This document shows positions 1 through 7,293 of a DNA stretch of 64,000 bases, piece by piece. Under the pieces are notes generated by a model that worked only from the letters and a program-made list of their open reading frames with translations, was not told the DNA's origin and ran no database searches. Source of the stretch: Oscillospiraceae bacterium. GTDB taxonomy: Bacteria > Bacillota > Clostridia > Oscillospirales > Oscillospiraceae. Every line of letters begins with the position of its first letter. Position 1 is the stretch's first letter. The DNA lies in contig JAFQHV010000018.1 in the NCBI GenBank assembly GCA_017397835.1, positions 1 through 64,000 on the forward strand, read 5' to 3'. The translations under genes and the position numbers were made by a program.

Positions 1-1015
1 AGTAGGTCTTCAGGATGGCGCCGAACATCTCATGGGGAGACTTGCAGGAAGACAGGTGGGGAAGCAGATCGTCGTAGTTGTACTCCGCGTAGTTGACCCA
101 GCCGGGGGAGCAGGAGGTGATCATGGGCAGCACGCCGCCGTTGGTCAGACGGCTGAGCAGCTCGGTACCCTCCTCCATGATGGTCAGGTCGGCAGCGAAG
201 TTGGTGTCAAACACCTTCTTGAAGCCCAGACGGCGCAGAGCAGCGACCATCTTGCCGGTAACGGGAGTGCCGATCTTCATGCCGAACTCCTCGCCCAGAG
301 CGGCGCGGACGGCAGGAGCGGTCTGCACGATGACATACTTGCCGGCCTTCATAGCAGCGTCAACCTTGGCGATCTCGGACTTCTCCATCAGAGCGCCGGT
401 GGGGCAGACGTTGATACACTGACCGCACATGATACAGGGGGAGTTGATGAAGGAACGGTTCTCAGCGGGAGCCACGATGGTGTTGAAACCACGGTTCTCG
501 AAGCCGAGAATGCCCATGTCCTTGCCGTGAGCGTTCTTGCAGCGGGCCACGCAGCGGCCGCACAGGATACACTTGGAAGTGTCGCGCACGATGGTGGGGG
601 TCAGCTCGTCATAGGTAGTGGGGGTCTTGGAACCGGCGAAGCGGCCCTCGCGGGCGCCGGTAGCGGAAGCCACATACAGCAGCTCACACTTGCCGTTCTT
701 GTCGCACTGCTGGCAGTGCTGGCTGTGGTTGGACAGCAGCAGCTCAACAGAAGCGCGGCGGGCCTCGGTGGCCTTGGGGGAGGAGATGATGATCTCCATG
801 CCCTCGTTGACGGGGTAGACGCAGGAGGCAACCAGGCCGCGGGCGCCTACGACCTCGACCAGGCACACACGGCAGGAGCCGTTGGAGCACTCGCCGTGGT
901 TGAATGCACACAGGGAGGGAATCTCGTAGCCGCACTGCTTGGCGGCCTCCAGAATGGTCAAGCCTTCCTCGACCTGATAGGAGACGCCCTCAATCTTAAT
1001 GTTAACTTTAGCCAT
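1..1015 (-). CDS. hydA: [FeFe] hydrogenase catalytic subunit, 3' part missing
   Basis: Catalytic subunit of a multimeric [FeFe] hydrogenase that makes or consumes H2 using reduced ferredoxin and NAD(P)H in the cytoplasm. About 338 N-terminal residues are visible; the rest lies beyond the window. The order is a plant-type [2Fe-2S] domain (CAFNHGECSNGSCRVC), a His-Cys3 cluster motif (HSQHCQQC), two [4Fe-4S] motifs (CILCGRCVARC and CIMCGQCINVC), then the first H-cluster motif in the form TSCSPGW. The window cuts inside the second H-cluster motif (SPHEMFGA). It follows hydB by 15 bp and is the third gene of a hydC-hydB-hydA operon. The family assignment is secure. Whether the enzyme is NADH- or NADPH-linked and truly bifurcating is inferred from the HydABC composition. 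Confidence 0.93.
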   Translation of the reverse strand, partial: MAKVNIKIEGVSYQVEEGLTILEAAKQCGYEIPSLCAFNHGECSNGSCRVCLVEVVGARGLVASCVYPVNEGMEIIISSPKATEARRASVELLLSNHSQHCQQCDKNGKCELLYVASATGAREGRFAGSKTPTTYDELTPTIVRDTSKCILCGRCVARCKNAHGKDMGILGFENRGFNTIVAPAENRSFINSPCIMCGQCINVCPTGALMEKSEIAKVDAAMKAGKYVIVQTAPAVRAALGEEFGMKIGTPVTGKMVAALRRLGFKKVFDTNFAADLTIMEEGTELLSRLTNGGVLPMITSCSPGWVNYAEYNYDDLLPHLSSCKSPHEMFGAILKTY

Positions 1016-1030
1016 TTGATCGTCCTCCTA

Positions 1031-2911
1031 TTACTCCTTGATGATAGCCTTGAACTTACAGGTAGCGATACAGGCGCCGCACTTCACGCACTTGGCCGGA
1101 TCGATCTGGTAAGAAGGCAGCTTCTTGCCGGGAGCGGTGTAATCGGTCTTGTAGATGGCGTCGGCGGGGCAGGCCTTGGTACACATGCCGCAGCCGAAGC
1201 ACTTGTCCTGGATAATGGTGTACTGCATCAGGTTCTTGCAAACCTTGGCAGGGCACTGCTTATCCTGGATGTGGGCCAGATACTCGTCACGGAAGTGAGT
1301 CAGAGTGGAGATGATGGGGTTGGCAGCAGTCTGACCCAGAGCGCACAGAGAGTTGGCCTTAACGGTGTTGCCCAGCTCCTCCAGCTCCTCCAGATCCTGC
1401 ATGGTGCCGTTGCCCTCGGTGATGCGGGTCAGGATCTCCAGCATACGCTTGGTACCCACACGGCAGGGAGAGCACTTACCGCAGGACTCGTCGCAGATAA
1501 ACTCCATGTAGAACTTGGCCACGTCGACCATGCAGTTGTCCTCGTCCATGACGATGGCGCCGCCGGAACCCATCATGGAGCCCTTGGCAACCAGGTTGTC
1601 AAAGTCGATGGGCTCGTCCAGGTTGGCAGCGGTCAGGCAGCCGCCGGAAGGACCGCCGGTCTGAATGGCCTTGAAGGCCTTGCCGTCGGGAATGCCGCCG
1701 CCGATGTCGTAGATCAGCTCGCGCAGGGTGGTACCCATGGGGATCTCCACCAGACCGACGTTGTTGACCTTGCCGCCCAGAGCGAACACCTTGGTGCCCT
1801 TGGACTTCTCGGTACCGCAGCTGGCGAACTCGGCAGCACCCTCACGCAGGATGTAGGGCACGCAGGCCAGAGTCTCGACGTTGTTCACGACGGTGGGCTT
1901 GCCCCACAGACCCTTCACAGCGGGGAAGGGAGGACGGGGACGAGGCATACCGCGCTGACCCTCGATGGAGTTCAGCAGAGCGGTCTCCTCACCACAGACG
2001 AAGGCGCCGGCGCCCAGACGGATGTGAGCCTGGAAGCTGAAGCCGCTGCCCATGATATTTTCACCCAGAATGCCGATCTCATTCATCTGCTTGATAGCGT
2101 TGCGCAGACGGTTGACGGCGATGGGGTACTCGGCACGTACGTAGAAGTAACCCTCGGTAGCGCCAATGGCGTAACCGGCGATCATCATACCCTCGATGAC
2201 GGCGTAGGGGTTGCCCTCCAGAATGGAACGGTCCATGAAGGCGCCGGGGTCACCCTCGTCACCGTTACAGACAACGTACTTCTGGTCGGCCTGGTTGGCG
2301 TAAGCGAAGGACCACTTACGGCCGGTGGGGAAGCCGGCACCGCCGCGGCCGCGCAGGCCGGCAGCCAGAACCTCGTCAATGACCTCCTGAGGGGTCATGG
2401 TCAGGGCGCGCTTGATGCCCTGGAAAGCGCCGTAGCCCATAGCCTCGTTGATGTCCTCGGGGTTGATGACACCGCCGCCGTGCAGAGCGACGCGCTTCTG
2501 CTTCTTGTAGAAGGTAATGTCATCCTGCTTGGCGACCTTCTCCTTGGTGGTGGGGTCGACGTACAGCAGGCGCTCGATAATCTCGCCGCCCTTGATGTCC
2601 TTCTCGAAGATCTCGTCAACATCGTCCAGGGTGACCAGACGGTACAGAGTATCCTCGGGGAAGATCTTAACGAAGGGGCCCTGAGAGCAGAAGCCGAAGC
2701 AGCCGACCACGTTGACGGTGACCTTGTCACCCATGTTGTTGTCGGCGACCAGCTTCTCGAACTTCTCCTTGATCTCCAGAGAGTTGGAGGAGATACAACC
2801 GGTACCACCACACAGCAGGATGGCACGCTTGCCGTTGGAACCGTCCAGCTTGGCGGTCAGAGACTCGGTACAGCTGCAGATCTTAGCGTCGAGTTCAGCA
2901 AAATTCTTCAT
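1031..2911 (-). CDS. hydB: HydB/NuoF-like flavoprotein subunit of the hydrogenase complex
   Basis: Diaphorase subunit of a trimeric HydABC-type hydrogenase, 626 aa. It carries FMN and binds NAD(H). In order: an N-terminal thioredoxin-like [2Fe-2S] domain (CGGTGCISS, then CFGFCSQG, residues about 34-80), a NuoF-like FMN/NADH core (GLRGRGGAGFPTG, CNGDEGDPGAFMDR), a NuoF-type [4Fe-4S] site (ESCGKCSPCRVGT), and a C-terminal ferredoxin domain with two [4Fe-4S] motifs (CFGCGMCTKACP, CVKCGACIATCK). This is the domain layout of HydB/HndC proteins. Its ATG overlaps the hydC stop codon (TAATG), so the two are probably translationally coupled. NAD specificity is not decided by the motifs. Confidence 0.95.
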   Translation of the reverse strand: MKNFAELDAKICSCTESLTAKLDGSNGKRAILLCGGTGCISSNSLEIKEKFEKLVADNNMGDKVTVNVVGCFGFCSQGPFVKIFPEDTLYRLVTLDDVDEIFEKDIKGGEIIERLLYVDPTTKEKVAKQDDITFYKKQKRVALHGGGVINPEDINEAMGYGAFQGIKRALTMTPQEVIDEVLAAGLRGRGGAGFPTGRKWSFAYANQADQKYVVCNGDEGDPGAFMDRSILEGNPYAVIEGMMIAGYAIGATEGYFYVRAEYPIAVNRLRNAIKQMNEIGILGENIMGSGFSFQAHIRLGAGAFVCGEETALLNSIEGQRGMPRPRPPFPAVKGLWGKPTVVNNVETLACVPYILREGAAEFASCGTEKSKGTKVFALGGKVNNVGLVEIPMGTTLRELIYDIGGGIPDGKAFKAIQTGGPSGGCLTAANLDEPIDFDNLVAKGSMMGSGGAIVMDEDNCMVDVAKFYMEFICDESCGKCSPCRVGTKRMLEILTRITEGNGTMQDLEELEELGNTVKANSLCALGQTAANPIISTLTHFRDEYLAHIQDKQCPAKVCKNLMQYTIIQDKCFGCGMCTKACPADAIYKTDYTAPGKKLPSYQIDPAKCVKCGACIATCKFKAIIKE

Positions 2912-3399
2912 TAGTTGGCACCTCCCATAGCGCGATATTCTTCCACGATGCCGGGCACAGCGTCAAGGGTGACCTTGGGGTACACCTTGCCGTTGATGGT
3001 GACGGCGGGAGCGATGCCGCAGGCGCCGATGCAGCGCAGAGCATCCAGGGTGAACAGACCGTCAGCAGAGGTCTCACCGGGCTTGATGCCGATGATCTCG
3101 GAGAACTTGTCGATGATCTGCTGCGCACCCTTGACGTAGCAGGCGGTACCCAGGCAGCAGCCGATGACGTACTTGCCCTTGGGTTCCAGAGAGAAGAAAG
3201 AGTAGAAGGTGACAACGCCGTAGATCTCTGCCACGGAGATGCCGGTCTTCTCGGATACAATCTGCTGGACTTCCAGAGGAATGTATCCGTATTCGTTCTG
3301 GATGTCGCTCAGGATCATCATCAGAGGCGTCTTGTCGTTTGCGTATCTGTCGCAGATCTCGCAAATCTTTTTGACGCCAGCTTCGTTGATATGAGCCAT
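2911..3399 (-). CDS. hydC: HydC/NuoE-like [2Fe-2S] subunit of the hydrogenase complex
   Basis: The 162-aa NuoE-like small subunit that carries one [2Fe-2S] cluster between the flavin site and the catalytic subunit. The four cluster ligands are visible as the pair in CLGTACYVKGA and the pair in CIGACGIAPAVTING. An N-terminal helical region precedes the thioredoxin-like fold. The length is typical of the family (about 155-170 aa). It is the first gene of hydCBA, with a strong ribosome site (aggaggtaaatt before ATG). A leader of about 140 nt follows the promoter at 3548-3576 and contains a stable hairpin. Confidence 0.94.
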   Translation of the reverse strand: MAHINEAGVKKICEICDRYANDKTPLMMILSDIQNEYGYIPLEVQQIVSEKTGISVAEIYGVVTFYSFFSLEPKGKYVIGCCLGTACYVKGAQQIIDKFSEIIGIKPGETSADGLFTLDALRCIGACGIAPAVTINGKVYPKVTLDAVPGIVEEYRAMGGAN

Positions 3400-3442
3400 A
3401 ATTTACCTCCTGTTTTTTATTTATAGTTTTTCAACGATGCTG

Positions 3443-3475
3443 TTGATGCCCGCCCGTCTAGGGAGGGGGCATCAA
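3443..3475 (-). promoter_or_regulatory. Hairpin in the hydCBA leader
   Basis: A nine-base perfect stem (ttgatgccc at 3443-3451 pairing with gggcatcaa at 3467-3475) encloses a GC-rich loop that can pair further. On the minus strand it lies in the transcribed leader, about 45 nt before the hydC start. No U-tract follows it, so it is not a classic terminator. It may stabilise the mRNA or regulate it; the role is unknown. Confidence 0.5.
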
Positions 3476-3547
3476 AAGGTGATTGATGGGAAAGATATCC
3501 TTGACTGCTTGCGCTGTCAAACACACTTTCCTCCACAGTCGGACAAA

Positions 3548-3576
3548 ATTATACACTTTTATCTTGCAAAAACCAA
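3548..3576 (-). promoter_or_regulatory. Promoter of hydCBA
   Basis: On the minus strand, TTGGTT (3571-3576), a 17-bp spacer and a perfect TATAAT (3548-3553). It lies in the gap between hydC and the divergent lysR gene, so a LysR protein bound here could act on both. Confidence 0.6.
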
Positions 3577-3630
3577 GTAGGTTGTGATATTTTATTTATA
3601 GATTAAAACTATAGATTGCGGGGTGAGACC

Positions 3631-4503
3631 GTGAATTACAATTACCTGCGGTACTTTTCTGTGTTGGCTCAGATGGAGCATTACACCCTTGCGGCGGAGC
3701 AGCTGGGTATTTCCCAGCCGTCCCTGAGCAGTGCGATTCGTAATCTTGAGAAGGAACTGGGTGGAGTGCAGCTGTTTGAAAAGGTAGGCCGCAATATCCG
3801 CCTGACCGAAGAGGGGCGCTATTATCAAAAGAAGGTGGACGAGGCGCTGGATCAGCTCAACGCGGCGGCCCAGACCATCATGGCGGGCAAGGACAATGCC
3901 CCGGTGGTGATCCGGCTGGGTTTTGTGTCCGGCTCCATGACACCGAGAATTGCGCAGGAAATTGCGGAGTATACCCGCCAAAATCGCCGGGTGCGGTTTC
4001 AGATGGTGGAGAGTTCCTGTCAGGAGATCATCAACATGGTGCGGCAGGATAGGTTGGACATGGGTGTTGTGGATGTGCAGGACGCGGACCGCAGTCTCTA
4101 TTTCCGCAGACTGTGCCAGCGGGAGCTGTATGCGGCCATGCCGCTGTCCCACCCGCTGGCCGACTCGGATGCCATCGACTATCAAGCGATTGCGCAAGAC
4201 CCGCAGATTACATTTAACCACGATATGAGCCACAGCTTTGAACAGTGGGCGGAAGGAATGCAGCAGGCCAAGTATACCGTATGCACGGTGAATACCACCC
4301 AGGCGGCTATGGCGCTGGTGGCGGCGGGCATGGGGGTGACGCTGGTGACCGAGGAGTATGCAAAGCCCCAGCGCAACGTCATCTGTGTGCCGCTGCAGGA
4401 CCGAAAGCAGACCCTGTACCTGTGCAGTGTGCGGGACCGATGGATCGACCCCATTATCTGGCGGTTTGGTCAGCAATTGACCCAATGCCTTCGCGAACAA
4501 TAA
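3631..4503 (+). CDS. LysR-family transcriptional regulator
   Basis: A LysR-type regulator of 290 aa. The N-terminal winged helix-turn-helix is clear (NYNYLRYFSVLAQMEHYTLA, then AEQLGISQPSLSSAIRNLEKELG). The remainder is a periplasmic-binding-protein-like effector domain. I chose the GTG at 3631 because GGGGTGAG lies just before it and the product then begins in the usual way for the family; an upstream TTG at 3616 is in frame but poorly placed. It is divergent from hydCBA, which by LysR precedent suggests control of the hydrogenase operon and of itself. The effector is unknown. The gene ends in a strong terminator. Confidence 0.9.
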   Translation: MNYNYLRYFSVLAQMEHYTLAAEQLGISQPSLSSAIRNLEKELGGVQLFEKVGRNIRLTEEGRYYQKKVDEALDQLNAAAQTIMAGKDNAPVVIRLGFVSGSMTPRIAQEIAEYTRQNRRVRFQMVESSCQEIINMVRQDRLDMGVVDVQDADRSLYFRRLCQRELYAAMPLSHPLADSDAIDYQAIAQDPQITFNHDMSHSFEQWAEGMQQAKYTVCTVNTTQAAMALVAAGMGVTLVTEEYAKPQRNVICVPLQDRKQTLYLCSVRDRWIDPIIWRFGQQLTQCLREQ

Positions 4504-4504
4504 A

Positions 4505-4540
4505 AAACTCTGCGTGCATTTAGCACGCAGAGTTTTTTTT
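4505..4540. terminator. Bidirectional terminator between lysR and the CBM9-like gene
   Basis: A 13-bp stem, AAACTCTGCGTGC with its complement, has a five-base loop and is followed by a run of T. The A-rich 5' side lets it serve the convergent gene on the minus strand as well. Confidence 0.9.
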
Positions 4541-5141
4541 ATTCAAAAATCATCATGCCGAAATCCTGAGGCGTATGGTAGCCGGTGGGCTTGAGATTGA
4601 CCGGATTCCAGGCCAGCAGGTGATAGTGTTCGGTTTCGTCGCCGCACTTGTAGCAGTTGGCGCGCATCTCCTGCCCGCTGAAGGGGGCAAAGTCAGGCAC
4701 CAAAATACGCAGCAGGGAATAGGGGATTTGATAGAACAGCTCCCAGCCGTCCGCGAGGATGTTGACCACGGGATCGAGACCCCGGGTCTCCTGCGAGGGG
4801 ATCAGCCGCATACGGTCGTAGCGGTTGGGGCCATAGGCCATGAGCATAGCGGGCCGGGCGGTCATCTCGATGTTGATGTAGTGGGGCTTGCCGGGGATGG
4901 GGGCGAAGAAGAACTCCAGACAGCTGTCCAGCCAGCTGCTGGCCAGAGGCCCGTCCTCCTCGATGCGCAGGTCGGTCTCGTTGCTGAACAGATGGACCCA
5001 AAGCTGCTGGTCATCGTAGGCGATCTGCGCCCCGGCGGTGATGCCGAATTCTGCCCCCGCGTAGCATTCGTCCATGGACAGGGCGGGGATGGTGTTCCAA
5101 TCGGGTTGGCCGGAAATTTTCTTAATGATGTAAGTGTTCAT
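4539..5141 (-). CDS. CBM9-like (DOMON-fold) carbohydrate-binding protein
   Basis: A 200-aa protein with no signal peptide. Its sequence resembles the carbohydrate-binding family 9-like domains (for example LDSCLEFFFAPIPG, then YINIEMTARPAMLMAYGPNR and a W-rich beta-strand pattern). Such domains often occur alone in Clostridia with unproven ligands. The start is the ATG at 5141, which has AAGGAG eight bases upstream; an in-frame GTG at 5150 is less likely. It is the last gene of a probable operon reaching back to the S41 protease at 9189 (gaps of 17, 12 and 26 bp). The link to the two upstream metal GTPases is positional only. Confidence 0.65.
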   Translation of the reverse strand: MNTYIIKKISGQPDWNTIPALSMDECYAGAEFGITAGAQIAYDDQQLWVHLFSNETDLRIEEDGPLASSWLDSCLEFFFAPIPGKPHYINIEMTARPAMLMAYGPNRYDRMRLIPSQETRGLDPVVNILADGWELFYQIPYSLLRILVPDFAPFSGQEMRANCYKCGDETEHYHLLAWNPVNLKPTGYHTPQDFGMMIFE

Positions 5142-5158
5142 TGAAAGCACTCCTTAGC

Positions 5159-6106
5159 TTAGCGGAAGTAAATCAGTGGATCCTCCGGGCGAAGGGCGGA
5201 CTCCACGGTTTTGGCGTACAGCACCACGCCCTCACCCTCATAAACCGGGGCGTTTTCCCAGCGGATCTCGGCAGTGACGTAGATCCATTCGCCGGTTTTC
5301 AGTTCGCGGACTTGAGGATATTTGCAGAGGAAACCGAAGAAACGGATGTCATCCTCGCAGCAGGTCATGGCGTTGCGGCCGGGAACGAAGGTGCCCTTGG
5401 GCAGTTTGGGGCTGGTCATAGCCTGCGCCTTGAACGTGATGGTTTTGTTCAGATAGCGTTCGGGATGCTCCTGAATGTCCAGATACCAGATGCCGTAGTC
5501 GGCATCCTCCAGTTCGATGGTATTGGCCTCCAGGCTGTAGGGGAGTATGTCCTGTACCTCCAGTTCGATGCCCTTGTCGTCCTCAAAGACGATCTCGGCC
5601 ATACGGTTGACCGCGCGGATGGAGCGCTTGTAGTTGGCCAAAGGCTGGTCGGCCCGGCAGCGGTTAAAAAGGATCATGTCGGAATTGGAAACTGCATCCA
5701 CGATCAGGGACTGCATATTGGCCTGATACATCTCAAAGGTGCTGCCGTCGATGACGGAGATGATCTGGAAGATGCCCCAGTCCCGGGGGAGCTTTGCGGA
5801 CAGGATATGCTCCATGGGCCACATACCGTTGTATTCCATGAGGACACGCTCCGGCTTGTACAGACCCCGCAGCTTGCTGAAAAACTCGGCGTTGAGCTGC
5901 TCCGGCTCGTCCACGCTGACCAGCACGGTGTTGTGGGCGGACAGGAACGTCTCGTCATACTCGCACTCGCCGTCCTCGCAGCGGATGAGAACGGTGCGCT
6001 GCCCGTCGTTGAAGTAATCCATGTTCATGGTATCCCGCAGGAGGGTGGTCTTGCCGCTGTCCAAAAAGCCGTTGACCAGATAAATGGCAATACGTGCCTG
6101 ACTCAT
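5159..6106 (-). CDS. CobW/COG0523-type GTPase fused to a YcgQ/DUF1980-like C-terminal domain
   Basis: A 315-aa protein. Residues 1 to about 200 are a divergent G3E-family GTPase with the P-loop GFLDSGKTT at 13-21. The metal-binding CxCC motif of COG0523 is absent, and the guanine-specificity site reads FNRCRAD rather than NKxD. Residues about 205-315 resemble the C-terminal domain of the YcgQ/DUF1980 family: the pattern GRNAMTCC with C249-C250, a glycine-rich strand, and a terminal P-x-DPLIYF. In Firmicutes YcgQ is encoded beside the YcgR permease and often near COG0523 genes, so a fusion would fit a metal-handling role. Function is inferred and the fusion is unusual. It lies 12 bp after the His-rich CobW gene and is probably co-transcribed with it. 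Confidence 0.72.
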   Translation of the reverse strand: MSQARIAIYLVNGFLDSGKTTLLRDTMNMDYFNDGQRTVLIRCEDGECEYDETFLSAHNTVLVSVDEPEQLNAEFFSKLRGLYKPERVLMEYNGMWPMEHILSAKLPRDWGIFQIISVIDGSTFEMYQANMQSLIVDAVSNSDMILFNRCRADQPLANYKRSIRAVNRMAEIVFEDDKGIELEVQDILPYSLEANTIELEDADYGIWYLDIQEHPERYLNKTITFKAQAMTSPKLPKGTFVPGRNAMTCCEDDIRFFGFLCKYPQVRELKTGEWIYVTAEIRWENAPVYEGEGVVLYAKTVESALRPEDPLIYFR

Positions 6107-6118
6107 ACGATTGCCCCC

Positions 6119-7267
6119 TTACACAAGGAAAAACAGTTTTTCCAGACCGGCTTCGTCCAGACCGGAACCGATAACACACAGGCGGCCGGTATACTCGGCG
6201 CCGCCCTCGCGGATCTCGAACTCGCCGGGGACCAGATCGAAGTGCAGCCAGCTGTCGCATTCGGCGCAGGGGACCATACCCTTGGCACGCAGGACCGCAC
6301 CCATATCTTCACTCATGGCCAAAACGGACAGAATATCCTGCAGCTCCTCACGGCTGTACTTGCGGGGAGTCTCGCGGCCCCAGGAGGTGAATACCTCGTC
6401 GGCGTGGTGATGATGGTGATGGGCGTGGCAGGCATCGCACTCGCAATGCTCGTCGTGGTCATGGTGGTGATGCTCGTGCTCGTGTTCATGATGATGCTCG
6501 TGGTCGTGGCAGCCGCAGTCGCAGTGCTCGTCATGGTCGTGGTGGTGATGCTCGTGCTCATGCTCATGGTGGTGGTCGTGATCGTGGCAGCCGCAGTCGC
6601 AGTGCTCATCGTGTTCGTGGTGATGATGGTGATGCTCCAGCTCCTCCATCAGGGCGTGGGCCAGGTCGTGGCCACCGGCCATGGCATCCAAAATCTGCCG
6701 CCCGGTCAGTTGATCCCAGGGGGTGGTCAGGATGGCGGCCTTAGGGTTCTGCCCCCGCAGCAGCTCCACGGCGGTGTGCAGCTTGCCTTCGTCGGCGTTC
6801 TGGCTGCGGGAGAGCAGAATGGCGCTGGCATGGGCCACCTGATCGTTGAAGAACTCACCAAAGTTCTTCATGTAGATCTTGCACTTCAGAGCATCGACCA
6901 CGGTGACAAAGCTGTTCAGTTCCAAAGCGGCGCCGCTGTCACGCACGCGCTCCACCGCGGCAATGACGTCGGACAGTTTGCCCACGCCGGAGGGCTCAAT
7001 GATAATGCGGTCGGGGGCGTAAGTTTCCAGCACCTCTTTCAGGGCGGTGCCGAAGTCGCCGACCAGAGAGCAGCAGATGCAGCCGGAGTTCATTTCGGTG
7101 ATCTGTACGCCGGCCTCTTTCAAAAAGCCGCCGTCAATACCGATTTCACCAAACTCGTTTTCGATCAGAACGATTTTTTCACCCTGAAAAGCTTCCTGAA
7201 GCAGTTTTTTGATCAGGGTGGTCTTGCCGGCCCCAAGGAAACCGGAGATAATATCAATTTTCGTCAT
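6119..7267 (-). CDS. COG0523 (CobW-type) metallochaperone GTPase with His-rich metal-binding insert
   Basis: A 382-aa G3E GTPase of the COG0523 group, predicted to deliver a transition metal (Zn, Co or Ni) using GTP. Visible motifs are the P-loop GFLGAGKTT (9-17), the metal site GCICC (C63, C65, C66), and EPSG at 91-94. The usual NKxD is replaced by LSRSQNAD near 152-159, a variant I recall from other Firmicutes members. A His-rich insert (residues 211-288) separates the GTPase from a C-terminal CobW_C-like domain with CAEC (334-337). Its start lies only 26 bp from the end of the S41 protease gene, so the two are probably co-transcribed. The metal cannot be read from the sequence. Confidence 0.88.
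   Translation of the reverse strand: MTKIDIISGFLGAGKTTLIKKLLQEAFQGEKIVLIENEFGEIGIDGGFLKEAGVQITEMNSGCICCSLVGDFGTALKEVLETYAPDRIIIEPSGVGKLSDVIAAVERVRDSGAALELNSFVTVVDALKCKIYMKNFGEFFNDQVAHASAILLSRSQNADEGKLHTAVELLRGQNPKAAILTTPWDQLTGRQILDAMAGGHDLAHALMEELEHHHHHHEHDEHCDCGCHDHDHHHEHEHEHHHHDHDEHCDCGCHDHEHHHEHEHEHHHHDHDEHCECDACHAHHHHHHADEVFTSWGRETPRKYSREELQDILSVLAMSEDMGAVLRAKGMVPCAECDSWLHFDLVPGEFEIREGGAEYTGRLCVIGSGLDEAGLEKLFFLV
6404..6613 (-). repeat. Tandem 78-bp repeat encoding His/Asp/Cys-rich units
   Basis: Two nearly identical 26-residue units (residues 219-244 and 245-270) and a partial third (271-288) lie in the CobW-type protein. Each unit starts HDEHCDCGCHDH and continues with alternating His, Glu and Asp. 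The CDCGC core in each unit adds soft-metal ligands to the His-rich stretch. Near-identity of units suggests recent expansion, so copy number may vary between strains. Confidence 0.9.
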
Positions 7268-7293
7268 AGCAGCAACATCCTTTCTGTGTGCGT

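Noticed and set aside
32..2914. Very long open frame on the plus strand opposite hydA and hydB
   Set aside because: It is an antisense shadow: the minus strand encodes clear hydrogenase subunits with all Fe-S motifs, and the shadow product is a low-complexity Gly/Leu/Val string without a domain.
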